Of a stretch of DNA of 64,000 bases, positions 33,780 to 45,337 are shown piece by piece. A program made the position numbers and the translations under genes. The first letter of the stretch is position 1. Each line of letters opens with the position of its first letter. The notes under the pieces are model-generated. The model had not been told where the DNA came from. It saw nothing but the letters and a program-made list of their open reading frames with translations, and searched no databases. Source of the stretch: Undaria pinnatifida (taxonomy: Eukaryota > Sar > Phaeophyceae > Laminariales > Alariaceae); assembly GCA_012845835.1 (NCBI GenBank), contig JABAKD010000013.1, forward strand, positions 2,160,415 through 2,224,414, in the 5' to 3' direction.

Positions 33780-35010
33780 TTTTGGCGGAAGCTCGTGAAA
33801 GCTTCCATGGAAGCGTGGAAGCTTCCATGGAAGCGTGGAAGCTTCCATGGAAGCAATTGAAGCTTTGATCGAAGCTTCGGTGGAAGTTGAAAGCTTCCAC
33901 AGAAGCTTACTTCCACGGAAGCTTTCACGAAAGCTTCCACAGAAGCTTACTTCCACAGAAGCGCCCATCAAAGCTTCCACGGAAGCTTCCAAGGAAGCCA
34001 TTCCCACGGAAGCTTCCACGAAATCTTCCACGGAAGCAACTTCCACGGAAGCAACTTTGACGGAAACTTCCGTGAAAGCTTCCACGAAAGCTTCCAAGGA
34101 AGCAGCAACTTCCACGGAAGCTTGAAAGCTTCCACGGAAGCAACTTCCACGGAATCTTCCATGAAAGATTTCACGGAAGCTTCCACGGAAGCAACTTCCA
34201 CGGAAGCTTCCACGAAAGCTTCCACGGAAGCGAATTCCTCGGAAGCTTCCATGAAAGCTTCCACGGAACCAACTTCCACGGAAGCTTCCATAAAAGCTGT
34301 CGTGGAACCAACTTCCACGGAAGCTTCCAGGAAATCTTTTGTAGAAGCTTCCACGGAACAACTTCCACAGAAGCTTCCATGAAAGCTTTCACGGAAGCAA
34401 CTTCCACGGAAGCTTCAATGAAAGCTTTCGTGGAAGTAAATTGCTTTCACGGAAGCTTTCGTGGAAGTAAATTAGCTTCCACGGAAGCTTTCATGGAAGT
34501 AAATTAATTCCACAGAAGCTTTCGTGGACGTAAATTTGCGTTCACAAAAGCTTTCACGGAATTGTTCACGGACGTAACTTTGCTTCCACGGAAGCTTTCA
34601 AGGAAGCTTTTGCGGCCGCTTTCGTGGAAATAAATTGCCTTCACCAAAGCTTTCGCGGAAGCAATTTTTCTTCCTCGGAAACTTCGGTGAAAGTAAAAGC
34701 TTTCGTGGAATCAAACTTGCTTTCACGAAAGCTTTCACGGAAGCTTTCACGCAGAAAAATTTGCTTCCATGGGAGATTTCACGGAAGCTTTCACTGACGT
34801 AAAGTTGCTTCCACGGAAGCTTTCACTGACGTAAAGTTGCTTCCACGGAAGCTTTCACGGAAGCTTTCATGGACGTAAGAAAAGCTTTCACAGACAGTTT
34901 CGTGAAAGAAAATTACTGCCACGAAAGGTTCCGTGAAAGCTGCTGGGGAAGCAAATTTACTTCCGCGGAAGCTTCCGTGAAAGCTTCCCTGGAAGCTACT
35001 CCCACTGCTC
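33780..35010. repeat. Palindromic AAGCTTCC satellite (HindIII-site array)
   Basis: About 1.2 kb of short (12-15 bp) units built on GGAAGCTTCC and CACGGAAGC. Dozens of AAGCTT sites occur, often in the self-complementary form GGAAGCTTCC. Homogeneity is highest at 33790-34440 and falls to the right, where GTAAATT spacers appear. Both strands stay open (a Ser/Phe/Gly-rich frame on minus, Ser/Thr/Glu/Ala-rich on plus). I treat these as by-products of the repeat. Confidence 0.9.
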
Positions 35011-35904
35011 CCACAAAAAAAACAAGTGGACATTCCGTGTATTCGTCCAGGGCAGGGATGGAAGTTTCCACCGAAACAGTAGGGCATGTGTACTTGCTCG
35101 AACGCTTGGACTTCCACCACCGTAACGAACATGCAGGCGAGAGGTCCCGCAAAACGTATATCAGGTACACATGCGTTGCAAATTTCATGTTAATAAACTA
35201 CGTAAGCACTGAGCAGTGAGAACTTGGCCAAGCTGGCAGGGTCCGACGTTTTGTCATGTACACGCTTACGCACGTTACCTGGTCTGGAATCCACTTTTCT
35301 CACTATTTTTGCAAAGATTCGCGTAAGCTGAGGTAGATCAGGAAATCGCGCCGGACGCCGCCCAGAAGACGTTTCAAATTATTCACGCAGCTATCCCGTA
35401 ACCTTCCACTGGCGGTAGTCGGCATACACCATGATGGAGATGTCGTTCCTTAGAGTTGGCTGTAAGTGGTGGCCGTCGATAGGTTTCTCGTTGGTCGTGG
35501 AGAAACACATAAAAAGGCCAACCCCCGGTCCTCCCGACCGTGCGTGCTTTGTACTATGTCAGCCTTCGAATTCCATGGACGCTTCCTATGCGGGACAACG
35601 TCAAAGGATGTCAACAGCATTCATCCATCGCGAGACAATACAACTTTACGAGCAAGCCCTTACTCACGGGCATAAAGCGGTGTGGAAGGCGGGGGGAACA
35701 ACGTCACCCGTTCTCACCGTGCACGAGTCCGTACGCCCCCCACGCGACACCACAATACACACACACCAAAACTAGTGCTGGTGCAGGCGAGGCCTGAAGA
35801 CATCAGCATCGTACTACGTCATCCAGTTCCCAACGAACAAGCAGCAGATTTTATGGGTTCAGTAGAGGCTACAGGTAGAGAGAGCCGACGCCATGACGCT
35901 AACC
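35011..35904. other. Intergenic stretch
   Basis: Unique DNA between two arrays. A plus frame of 114 codons (35431-35775) has no recognisable motif. Nothing else supported. Confidence 0.4.
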
Positions 35905-36227
35905 CTAGGGTCCACGACATGCTTCATACCCGTAACCAATAACGCCGCACCGCAGCAGCCTAAGCAACGGCCGCATCCGGCAGGGGGGAAAGGGAATGAT
36001 TTGAATAACGCAGACCCTTCCTAACGTATACCACCATCGATATATATCGGCAATGCGGTGACGAAGTAAATCCATGCAAATAACAGACACCAGCCGAGAG
36101 TACGAGGTGAATAGGCATGAAGGCCTTTACGCCACCTGCAGCTTCCAGCAGCATTTTATGTCCACAGCCACGCATAGCCATATACCTCGTATTACTATGT
36201 ACCCCGAAACGTCCTTAATCATTCATT

Positions 36228-36500
36228 GTGGACGACTTCGCTACAAGGGAAATAACCACCCCCCCCCCCCTCCCCGCTCTAATCCACCTTCCCTGCAACA
36301 GAACGGTTTCGGCGACACGAGGGTGTTGGCGAATGAACAACACAATGGCAGCACCCGCCGGTCATTTTCTACTATTTGACAACGGGCACCAAGAAGAGGA
36401 CGGTACCTATTCCAGGAAAAGCCACACTCTCATGAGTGATGGCTCAACACCATCCCACTCGACCCACGTCCACCACAAACGCCAGGCAGACGGCGAATAG
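36228..36500 (+). CDS. Small ORF in tandem unit 1
   Basis: 90 codons starting MDDFATREITT. It contains APAGHFLLFDNG and EEDGTYSRKSHTLMSDG. The same reading frame is kept in unit 2 despite substitutions and a different C tract, which is mild evidence for coding. No family recognised. It could equally be a chance frame in a young duplication. Confidence 0.3.
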   Translation: MDDFATREITTPPPLPALIHLPCNRTVSATRGCWRMNNTMAAPAGHFLLFDNGHQEEDGTYSRKSHTLMSDGSTPSHSTHVHHKRQADGE

Positions 36501-36910
36501 GCGTGAAATAATCAGCCGGTCATTTCCCATTACTTCAAAGCAGCATCAACAGGATAGGATCCGATCCAGTGTACGCCACGAGCTCTTGAAAAAGACTTCC
36601 TCACCCCCCCCCCCCCCCCCCCCTCCTTGCCCCTCGCAACGCTTCATACCCGCAACCAACAACGCCGCACCGCAGCATCCTAAGCAACGGCCACATCCAG
36701 CAGTGGGAAAAGGGGAATGAGACAAATAACACAAAACGTCCATAACGTATACCACCTTCCGCATCTAACAGCAATACGAAGACGAAGTCAATGCATACGA
36801 ATAACAGAGTACGGGTTAAATGGACATCAAGGCCTTTGCGCGACCCGCTGCTTCCACCAGCCTTTTCTGTCCACGACCATGCGTAGCCACATTCACTGTA
36901 CCGTATTTCT

Positions 36911-37261
36911 ATGTACCCCGAAACGTCCTTAATCGTCGTGGACGACTTTGCTACAAGGGAAACAACTAACACCACCCCGCCACCCCCCCCCCCCCTCCCC
37001 TCCCCCTCCTCCCGCCCCAATCCACCTTCCTCGAAAAACAAAGGTGTGATCGACAGGGGAGGGTGTTGGCGAAGGAACAACACCATCGCAGCACCCGCCG
37101 GTGATTTTCCATTCTTTGACGACGGGCAGCTAGAAGAGGACGGTACATATTCCAGCGAAAGCTACACGCTCATGAGTGATGGCTGGAGACCCACCCCCCC
37201 CCACCGCCCAAGCCCACGTCCACCGCAAACATCTGGCCGACGGCCAATAGACATAACATAA
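36911..37261 (+). CDS. Small ORF in tandem unit 2
   Basis: 116 codons. It shares VDDFATRE, APAGDFPFFDDG and EEDGTYSSESYTLMSDG with the ORF at 36228-36500. The Pro-rich middle is longer because of a C-tract expansion. The ends differ after the shared MSDG. Function unknown. Confidence 0.3.
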   Translation: MYPETSLIVVDDFATRETTNTTPPPPPPLPSPSSRPNPPSSKNKGVIDRGGCWRRNNTIAAPAGDFPFFDDGQLEEDGTYSSESYTLMSDGWRPTPPHRPSPRPPQTSGRRPIDIT

Positions 37262-37660
37262 TCAGCCGGTCATTTTCCACTACTTCAAAGCAGCAACAAC
37301 AGCATAGGATCCGATCCAGTGTACGCCACGAGCTTGTGACGAAGACTTCCTCGCCCCCCCCCCCCCCCCCCTCCTTGCCCCTCGTAACGCTTCATACCCG
37401 CAACCAGTAACGCCGCACCGCAGCAGCCTAACCAACAGTCAAACCCACAACTGGGCAAGGGGAATGATTTGAACAACACAAAACATTCCTAACGTATACC
37501 GCCTTCGATAGAGCTCTATCAGCAATACGATCACAAAATCAATGCACATGAACAACAGACGACAGCCCAGAGTACGGGGGGAATAGGCATTAAGCCCTTT
37601 ACGCCACCAGCTGCTTCCACCAGCCTTTTTTGTCAACAACCACGCATAGCCACACCTCTT

Positions 37661-39253
37661 TCTCCTGCGGCGGCTGCCTCGCTGCTTATGCTGCTCCTCA
37701 TCTACGACTACTGCCGGTGTCTTCTATGACCTTTCGCGGTTTCCCTTGTGCCAGGCTTCATGGTCTTCGCAAATGTTTCTACGAAGAAATATCGCACTTC
37801 TTTGTGGCCTGGGCGGCGGAAATAAACACTCTCCTGATGAACACAGCCTTGTCCAAGAACCCCCCGCATTTCAACTGCCACAAAACAACGACTGTCATCC
37901 TCTCGCCCTCAGCGCACACCCATCCACACCGCGCATAAGACACACGGACTACTTTTGTGTTCAGTGGGATACACGTCCCTCTTCGTAGCGTTTTGGTCCA
38001 AGTTTGCGCGCTACTGGTGCGTCGCTGCTGTCGCTACTCCTCTCTTGCGACTGATGTCGGTGTCTCCTACTGCTGTGGGTACCTGCTGTGAACCTTCAAC
38101 GTATGTTTGGTCTTTGCCTGACTTCTGCGTGTCTTCGGCTTCGTACTCTCCATAGTGCCGGTCGAATCACTTGGCACACTCTGTACAAGTAGTCACCGAA
38201 TAGTTTTCCCAACCGACTTCATTTCTCGTCGACTGCTCGCCTGGGTCGACCACACTTAGGACGCCGACATCCCCCTTGAGCACGTTTGGCGCCCGACGTA
38301 TGGTCAGTGACAAGTGTCGATTACGCATGACACGATGGGCCGAGCAAGGGACGCCAGCTACCTGTTGGACTTCGGGATGAAGACTGACTGCGGGATAGAA
38401 ATTTGACGTTATTAATAGACAAGTAGGCTCTGAGTTATGTCCAGGAAATTCTACATCGAAAGGTACCACGGGCCCTTCAAGGAGCCTCACGAGACTACGT
38501 AGTAGCGACCCAATGGGCCTAAGACCCTCTTCATATTGGTGCGCGTGGGCAATGTTAGGCGGAGACATGCCCGGCCCCTCTTTCCAGCGTTTGGCCGTGC
38601 TTCTATGCGTGCTTCGGAAGTCGTGGCTTATATCGTAAATTGTTGTTGCTGTGCTCTCCACAACATAGGTGTTGAACCTCTGTACCGGCCGCTCCAACTG
38701 TCCGCTAGCTAATCGCCAACTATCCAGCCCGTAGTGCCCGTAGTCAGTGCTCAGGTCAACGCCGAAAAATCACTCGTTACGAAGGGTGAGTGCTTCGTGC
38801 TGTGTATGCAGCGAGCCCTACCTCCACCCACTTTTGAACACGGTTCCAATCACAGCACCCAAAGCTCTGAAGCCTGCCGTACCCACTGTACTTGTGAGGA
38901 ATAAAAAAAAAAAACGACGCCGGGTGGAATGTTGGAACGCGCTCTATACGCTGGAGATCCTTCCAAGAATAAATCGCCCTCAGCCCCGGCGGTTTCTCGT
39001 ACCATCGCTAAGGCAAGTTATTCCCTTGACAAGACGTGGCGAGGTTGTTTGATCGAAGTGTCAAAGTGAAAGCCCCGCCTAACCATCGAACAGCCTCCGT
39101 TCCCGCTCCTGACGCTGTTGTCGACAGCAACGGGCCACAGCACGGGCGCGACTCACGCTTTCCACCGAGTCTACGTGGTCATCGTTTGCCCTACGTGTGT
39201 GTGGCAATGGTGGTGTGCCCATCTCATTTGGTGGCACTGGTACCGGCGTGCTG
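37661..39253. other. Intergenic stretch with one candidate ORF
   Basis: Apart from the minus frame at 38167-38697, nothing is supported. Short frames near 37700-38150 are low-complexity. Confidence 0.4.
38167..38697 (-). CDS. Hypothetical protein (unrecognised)
   Basis: 176 codons on the minus strand, ATG at 38697 to stop at 38167. Composition is protein-like and not repetitive (ESTATTIYDISHDFRS, LLEGPVVPFDVEFPG). I see no signal peptide, membrane segment or known motif. Length alone is weak evidence in this GC range, so it may be chance or a remnant. Confidence 0.3.
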   Translation of the reverse strand: MERPVQRFNTYVVESTATTIYDISHDFRSTHRSTAKRWKEGPGMSPPNIAHAHQYEEGLRPIGSLLRSLVRLLEGPVVPFDVEFPGHNSEPTCLLITSNFYPAVSLHPEVQQVAGVPCSAHRVMRNRHLSLTIRRAPNVLKGDVGVLSVVDPGEQSTRNEVGWENYSVTTCTECAK

Positions 39254-40044
39254 TAGTGCGTTAGGGGACCGCCGCGTGAGGGAACCGCCGGATCGTTTTT
39301 GGGCAGCGGGACAGCCGAGCGAGGGGACCGCCAACGGGGTTTAAGCAGCAGGACCACCGAGACAGGGGACCGCTGAGAGGTTTCGGTAGCGGGACCGCCG
39401 AGTGAGGGGACCGCCAACGACTTCAAGACAGCGGGACAGCCGATTAAATTTGGGAAATTGACAAAATCGGGTACACCCGGGTGGTTTCTGAACAAAATCG
39501 GGTACCTTTTTTTCCGCGACGGGGCGCGCTTACGTACGCCTGCAAAACACCTCCAAATCGCCTTCTGGCGCCTGAACTCACTGCGCCTTGTGTACGCGCA
39601 GCACCCCAAACCGTTTTTTCGGCGTTCGAACCCTCAAAATGGCGCCAATGACGGCCCCCAAAAAGTGCTCTCGACGGACAACCCGATTTTGTTCAGGAAC
39701 ACACCGGGTATACCCCGCCCTGTGCTTCGATTTTATCAACTACCCGATTTCGGCCAAACTGCACCCGTTTTTGTTCACTTGCAACACCCGCGGAGACACG
39801 GAAACGGACGACATCTCCCCGCAAACCAGCTGTGGAAGATCCCGCACACAACTAGCAACTTGGCGACTGTCATGCGACCACAGCAGCACTGCTAACTTCC
39901 CGGCCCACAAAGATCCAGCCCCGATGCAACCGCACTGCGAAGAATGGTGGCATGGCGGTGAGCGCGGACACCCAACCAAGATCCGGCGACACCCAAAACC
40001 AAGATCCGGCGCTAGGACGAAAAGACAAGGCCATATTTTAGTTG

Positions 40045-40300
40045 TTTTCTCACATTAACTCTTGTCAAAAATCTAGAGCCCGTGGTCACACAAAGGTGCT
40101 GGAGCCCTAGCAAGATCCGAAAAACCAAGTGAAATCAAAATTCGTCAGGGAAATACTACGCTTTCCCGCCTAAAAACGCATGATACGGAAGAAGGCGCAC
40201 AAGTGAAAAGGTCAAATGTGCAAACTAAACTCACATGGCCGCGGGTATCCACTCAATTACAGCATAGAGTTCCCCCGTCCCCACAACTAACCAACTCGTA
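40045..40300 (-). mobile_element. SINE-B, inside the inverted-repeat element
   Basis: Minus-strand copy with the CAA-type 3' end at 40045. It has AGTCCGTGGTCAC-type sequence in complement, then AAAACCAAGTGAAATCAAAA and CCGCGGGTATCCACTCAA. It lies between the two arms of the 39254-41187 element. Confidence 0.8.
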
Positions 40301-40519
40301 TATATATGTAGAGACGGTCCACTATTGGTGATTTGGTCCTCACAACAACACGCGTCAGACGAGCCTGAGGTTGCCTGTTTTCGGAGAACTTCGTGTTTTT
40401 CCGAAAAAATAAGGGACGTATGTATCCTCCCTTCCCCGGAGATGTATGGCGGTGGGGTGCTTCGAAGTACTTCGTATAACTCAACAAAACTACTTGTACT
40501 TCGTAGTACAGCTGTTGCG

Positions 40520-40690
40520 TGTGTGTATGCGTTCGCAGTATGTGTTAGCAGTCCAGTACGTGTTCGCAGCACAGTTTGTGCTCGCAGTACAGTAGTAGTA
40601 TGTGTTCGCATCACGGTTTCGCATTATTGAGTACGTGTTCGCAGTAGGTGTTTGCAGTACAGAATGAATGTGTTCGCAGTACAGAGGGTT
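40520..40690. repeat. Short tandem repeat GTGTTCGCAGTACAG
   Basis: About eight imperfect copies, 15-25 bp apart, in the middle of the inverted-repeat element. Confidence 0.7.
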
Positions 40691-41194
40691 CGAACGCCGA
40701 AAAAACGGTTTGGGGTGCTGCGCGTACACAAGGCGCAGTGAGTTCAGGCGCCAGAAGGCGATTTGGAGGCGTTTTGCAGGCGTACGTAAGCGCGCCCCGT
40801 CGCGGAAAAAAAGGTACCCGATTTTGTTCAGAAACCACCCGGGTGTACCCGATTTTGTCAATTTCCCATTGAATTTTATACTACAACGTACAGATTTACT
40901 ATTTTTTAAAGAAATTTAATTGGGAAAATCTGTACGTCTTAGTTATAAACTCGGTCCGGATACCTCGTTTCCAAACGCGTATTAAATTTTTAACGGTATA
41001 TCAAAAAGTAAATATCAACGTTTTAGTATAAAGTCAAATCGGCTGTCCCGCTACCTTGAAGTTTTTGGCGGTCCCCACACTCGGCGGTCCCGCTACCCGA
41101 AACCTCTTAGCGGTCCCCTCTCTCGGCGGTCCCGCTGCCCAAAAACGCTCTGGCGGTTCTCTCACGCGGCGGTCCCCTAACGCACTACAATATC

Positions 41195-42075
41195 ACCTCA
41201 TTATATTTTTGTCATCCATGCTGTAGCTCCAATTCGTAACCCCCCCCCAACGGCTCTGCCTCCCGCCCCCGCCCCCCCCCCCCCCGGACCATCGCCTAGA
41301 CCTAACACCACGCGTATAGCAAACCACTATATCTATGCGACATAAAGCTGTCGGAACACCCCCCCCCCCTTCCCCCCCGAGCCCTTCGAACACTCCGCCT
41401 TCCCCTTACTGGTTGTACGCCTTACGGGATATACATGATAAACTGATGCATTCCTTCCACAACCGTCAGATTTAGAGTTTACGCGCACAGATCGAGTTGC
41501 CCCGCCCATTCTACCCCCCCCCGCGCTGCTCCCGCTGGTACAAACCCAGGCCCCCACGCCCTTAAAAACCCCACCCTCCCCGCACCGGTTATACGACTTA
41601 CAGGTTACCCTCGATAACCATATGCATTAACTTCAACAGCTGTCAGATTTTGTCCCCCTCATAGAAGGGTTTCATAGTTTCCGCGCACAGACTGATCAAC
41701 ATCATCACCCTGTTGACCCTGATAGCTACACTGTACGTAGTAGTGACAAGGGGAGTCGCCGACCGATATCCACAATGAGGACACACACCCAGTAATACGC
41801 GCGATCGGAGTATCACACACAGCTTGCAAACATGATTTTGGACAAAATCTTCGATCTTCTTATTGATTGCTGGGTGGGGTGCATTATTGATATCACCGCT
41901 TGCAAAGATGAGTTTCGACAAAATCTTCGATCTCGCAGCTGGAGTGTACTTTCATTTTTATACTCCGAGTATATAATAACATAGTTACGCTAACTCTAAC
42001 CCTAGCACACGCAGCTCGCAAAGTTGAGTTTTGATCGAAAAACCTATCTGGTCGATCTCTCGGCTGAATGACGTG
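41195..42075 (-). repeat. Composite family D repeat, copy 2
   Basis: Complement of the same segments as 32095-33770: C tracts, AGACCTAACACCACGCG, TATGCGACATAAAG. It continues into a full D unit (41640-41850) and two further D cores (about 41900 and 42005). Confidence 0.8.
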
Positions 42076-43560
42076 TATTTTTCCTTTTTTTTCTTTTGTA
42101 CTAGACTATAGAGCGCAGACCATAACTGCCAGGCCCCGAAAACGTTACTGATGGAAACTAAACCTGACTAATGCTGAAAAAAACAGGAAACAATTCTCTG
42201 TTGTATACGCCAACTCGTGGCATAGTTTTGTATTTTCGAGCGCATCCATGGCGGACTTCGGGAAACGCGCGCCACACCTAAAAGTGAGCTCACCTGTGCA
42301 AGCGGCGAGGAAGTCAGAATTTCAACACATTTACGGTTTATACTACAAAAAAACACGGCAAAAAAAGGCGCTATATCGAGCTGATCTTTCTAGGGTGAAG
42401 AATCAGTACGGACACTGGGTGTGCTGGATGTCGACGAGTAGAAGAACGGTTTAATGTGAAGAACACACACACACACACATATCGTAAACGGCATTTATTC
42501 CGCGACGAATTACCGAACGACTTCCTCCACAATTATTAGGTAAGTTCGAAATCAGGTCAGGGAATGCAACACACACTTTTGTTTTGCTTGCCACAAGTGG
42601 GAGTTTGCTGTTCGCCTGTTGTTAAAAGCCTAGACTAGACTGCTTCCTGCTTCCACTGCTGTACTTCTGATGTTATGCGTCACCTCCTACTTTCGATTTT
42701 CTACACATTGTATGTGATACATTTAGGGCTCGATCGGTTATTATTGTGCGTCACGTCCTGGTTTTGGGGAAAAAACAAAAATTTAGGTCGTACAAGAGTA
42801 TAGAGGATCGGGCAGCGGCACCTCTCGAGCTGTGCCACCACTAACGAGCGCACGAGGCTGAGCAGGATCGTTCCCAAGGTCATTGGCAGGTAATAGCTGA
42901 TCGCAGAAGGCGCAGTGAGCTTCTGAGCTCTCGTCGTCGAGTTGACAAAGTGACCGCACCGACGTGGCCGACCGAATGAGCTCGCTGACGGCAATAATAG
43001 CTCAGACTTTCGTCACGTTGGGCGTTGCAGCGCGACGAGTCGGTGACGGATTTCACTCCCCTAGGCACCGACGCGTGCCTTTGAGTACGGCTGACTCCAG
43101 TGGTGTGTGTCTTCAGCGAGCGATGCTGCTGTAGTGACGGTTCTGTGCCGGGTGGAGGATTGTTTTGCGAGCCAACTGAGGCTCGTATTCGTGAAAATAC
43201 AACCTTTGCATATTTCGGTAAAATGCTGAAATTTCATCAAACACTTGAGTTTCGTACGTACGTATCGCTTAGACCGGCCCTTACCAGAGGGTTACATTTC
43301 GTTTTTAGGTCGTCAAACGTTGCGCAGTTGTTGCAATCTTCCTGGTAGCTTAGCGCACTACAGAAAGTACGTACATGTATGCGCGGTTTGCCGCACATCC
43401 GTTTTCGGCCCCCGCACCTGTTTTGGCCGCAGGACAAAATCAATGTGCGGTGGGTCTTTTGGGTTTCTTTCCGCCGCAGGATAAAAATATTTAGAGCATT
43501 TTTTTATGTATTCTCAACAATTTCATTTCTAATTTCTTCGTGGCTAATAATAGTAATAGT
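42076..43560. other. Intergenic stretch
   Basis: A plus frame of 68 codons at 42248-42454 (MADFGKRAPHLKVSS) is possible but unsupported. An (AC)n run lies at 42463-42479. No other feature is visible. Confidence 0.35.
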
Positions 43561-43571
43561 TACCTGGTAGT

Positions 43572-43860
43572 TCCTATAGTTTGTAGCCGCGAGTTGGTTA
43601 GTTGTGGGGACGGGGGAACTCTATGCTGTAGTTGAGTGGATACCCGCGGCCATGTGAGTTAAGTTTGCACATTTGACCTTTTCACTTGTGCGCCTTTTTC
43701 CGTATTGTGCGTTTTCAGGCGGGAAAGAGTAGTATTTCCCTGACGACTTTTGATTTCACTTGGTTTTTCGGATATCCCTAGGGCTCCAGCACCTTTTTGT
43801 GACCACGGACTCTAGATTTTTTTACAAGAGTTAATGTGAGAAAACAACAATATTTGACGA
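43572..43860 (+). mobile_element. SINE-B, short form
   Basis: Stand-alone copy of the last 280 bp of the long element: TAGTTTGTAGCCGCGAG, GAGTGGATACCCGCGGCC, GTGACCACGGACTCTAG, CAA tail. TACCTGGTA (43561-43569) directly precedes it. GTAGTTGAGTGGATA resembles a pol III A box, but no B box is evident. Confidence 0.8.
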
Positions 43861-44099
43861 AAGTTCATATGTCTGCTGTCCGAAGATGAAACAAGGCGTT
43901 AAAAAGTAGCTACGTCAAGGGCTCGAAAATACAGCGAAATGTTTCAACGATTCGACTGGTTCTCGGCCGTTCTACGTATCGCAGTTGTTGTTCTTGTTGT
44001 TGTTGTTTCATTTATCCTCTGGCGGATGGGGAAAAATAAAGCTTTAGCTCACCACACTTCCACGTATTTTCACACGCGTCGTGTGTCGATTTAACTCAG

Positions 44100-44350
44100 T
44101 TGTTGTTGTTGTTGTTGTTCTCACTTTAACTCGCATAATCAAGTCCGTGGTCACAAGACAGGCTCCAGTCACTCTGGAGCTGAGGAAGACCCCAGGGAAA
44201 AACACAAGCAACCCAAAGTGGTACACGCATGTATCACAGCTGACGCAATTCATGCCTCCACCAGCAACATATAAAAGTAAAATCTGGATTCAGTCTACGA
44301 CGTGCCAGGTCCATACTGGTGCATACGTCTCACTACTTAATCCCGGAATG
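44100..44350 (-). mobile_element. SINE-C / LINE 3' end
   Basis: Homologous to 61967-62190 and 62196-62410. It contains the hairpin CTCCAGAGTGACTGGAG in complement, then GTGACCACGGACTTG, ATGCGAGTTAA and a CAA tail. Confidence 0.75.
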
Positions 44351-44469
44351 ATCAACTATATCGCTTGCCACCCAAGAAATAGTGCCACGTATATATTGCA
44401 CGTATTACCTATCAATACGCATACGCACGACAGACGCAAGTCGATTAGAGAAAAGAAACAAACCACACA

Positions 44470-44625
44470 AAAGATAAAGAAATAAAGGAAAGAAAAGACA
44501 AGAAAGCGAAAACACGAAAAAGGAAAAAGGAAAAGAGAGGGAAGAAAAGACAAGAAAAGCAAGAAAAGGCTAGACAAGAAAAGGAAGCAAGGAACGGCAA
44601 AGAGAAAAAAAATGAAATACTAGCA
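44470..44625. repeat. Purine-rich (A/G) tract
   Basis: About 150 bp almost free of pyrimidines on the plus strand (AAGAAAAGACAAGAAA-type). In LINE orientation it is a polypyrimidine tract within the 3' non-coding part. Confidence 0.8.
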
Positions 44626-45027
44626 GCCCCTAGGAACTGACTCAAGACGGCATTGATTGGGCTCATAGAGGGAATAAAGTGCATCCATCCTCCATGACAC
44701 TGGGGAGAGAACGCAACATGGCGATGGTAACAGGGTAGTCTTACGCTATTTTGTGACGGCCATTGCAAGGCCCACAACTTTCAAGACGATGATGGCCAGA
44801 CCCAGACTTCAGTCCCTTGGGCCTGACGCCCCCCATCCCCCCCTCCCCCTTTCCCCCGGCCGCTTAGAGATGCCGGCGGTAGATGGCCCGGCCGCAGCCT
44901 TTACGCCTGGCCCTGCAGCTTTGCGTCTTTCTGTTTCATGCCAATTCCGCATGAACAACTCGTCTCCCTCCTCTACTCGTCGAAACCATCTGCCGGCCTT
45001 CTGAGCTGCCTTTCGCCATCGTTCGAA

Positions 45028-45249
45028 TTACATTCCAAAGACCGACATATCCTTCTTCAGATGAGCCATCCAGTCTTTCTGTTGCCCCCCTGAGTAGCCC
45101 TTACCCCCAACAAGCTCCCCAAACATCACCCTCTGTGGCAGACCCTCCTCCTCCATACGTGCTACGAAACACGCAAACGATGTCCTTCGTTTGCGCACTT
45201 TCGCCTCTATGCTCTCGGAAGCTGTCTTGGCAAGCGCGTCGGCGTCCAA
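45028..45249 (-). pseudogene. LINE C-terminal segment
   Basis: Minus frame with DADALAKTASESIEA, LPQRVMFGELVGGKGYSGG and DWMAHLKKDMSVFGM. It continues the reverse transcriptase protein past the SINE inserted at 45259-45329. Coding-like sequence goes on in other frames to about 44850. Confidence 0.7.
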
Positions 45250-45258
45250 TAGGGTGTG

Positions 45259-45329
45259 ACCACGTACTCTAGATTCTTGACAAGAGTTAACGTGATAACA
45301 GCAGCAACAACAACAACGACATCAACAAC
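45259..45329 (+). mobile_element. SINE-B 3' fragment inserted in the LINE
   Basis: 71 bp with CTAGATTCTTGACAAGAG and a CAA-rich tail, bounded by AGGGTGTG at 45251-45258 and 45330-45337. The 8-bp duplication and the tail mark target-primed insertion, severely 5'-truncated. It splits the LINE frame between KRKRGDHTL and DADALAKT. Confidence 0.85.
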
Positions 45330-45337
45330 AGGGTGTG

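Larger units (their letters stand above)
35905..37660. repeat. Tandem repeat, about 0.73-kb unit, 2.4 copies
   Basis: Unit starts CTTCATACCCG at about 35919, 36643 and 37389, so the periods are about 724 and 746 bp. Copies differ by substitutions and by C-tract length. The third copy is cut off at about 37660. Each full unit contains a related small plus-strand ORF. Confidence 0.85.
39254..41187. mobile_element. DNA element with long inverted repeats (foldback-like)
   Basis: The ends are inverted: TAGTGCGTTAGGGGACCGCC on the left and its complement on the right. The left arm (39254-39640) and right arm (41187-40680) match over about 380 bp. The right arm has an extra segment of about 170 bp (40870-41045). 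The outer part of each arm repeats GGGACCGCCGAG-type units. Ends fit a TA target duplication, though TA is self-complementary and so weak evidence. The inner arms carry the same frame (KSGTPGWFLNKIGYLFFRDG) on opposite strands. No transposase recognised. Confidence 0.65.

Noticed and set aside
33618-34361. 247-codon Ser/Phe/Gly-rich minus-strand ORF
   Set aside because: It is a translation of the HindIII-site satellite. Plus-strand frames are open as well, and there is no sign of selection.
39458-40861. Two related proteins of 145 and 123 codons on opposite strands
   Set aside because: They share only the first 60 codons because they sit in the two arms of an inverted repeat. The remaining parts are unrelated.
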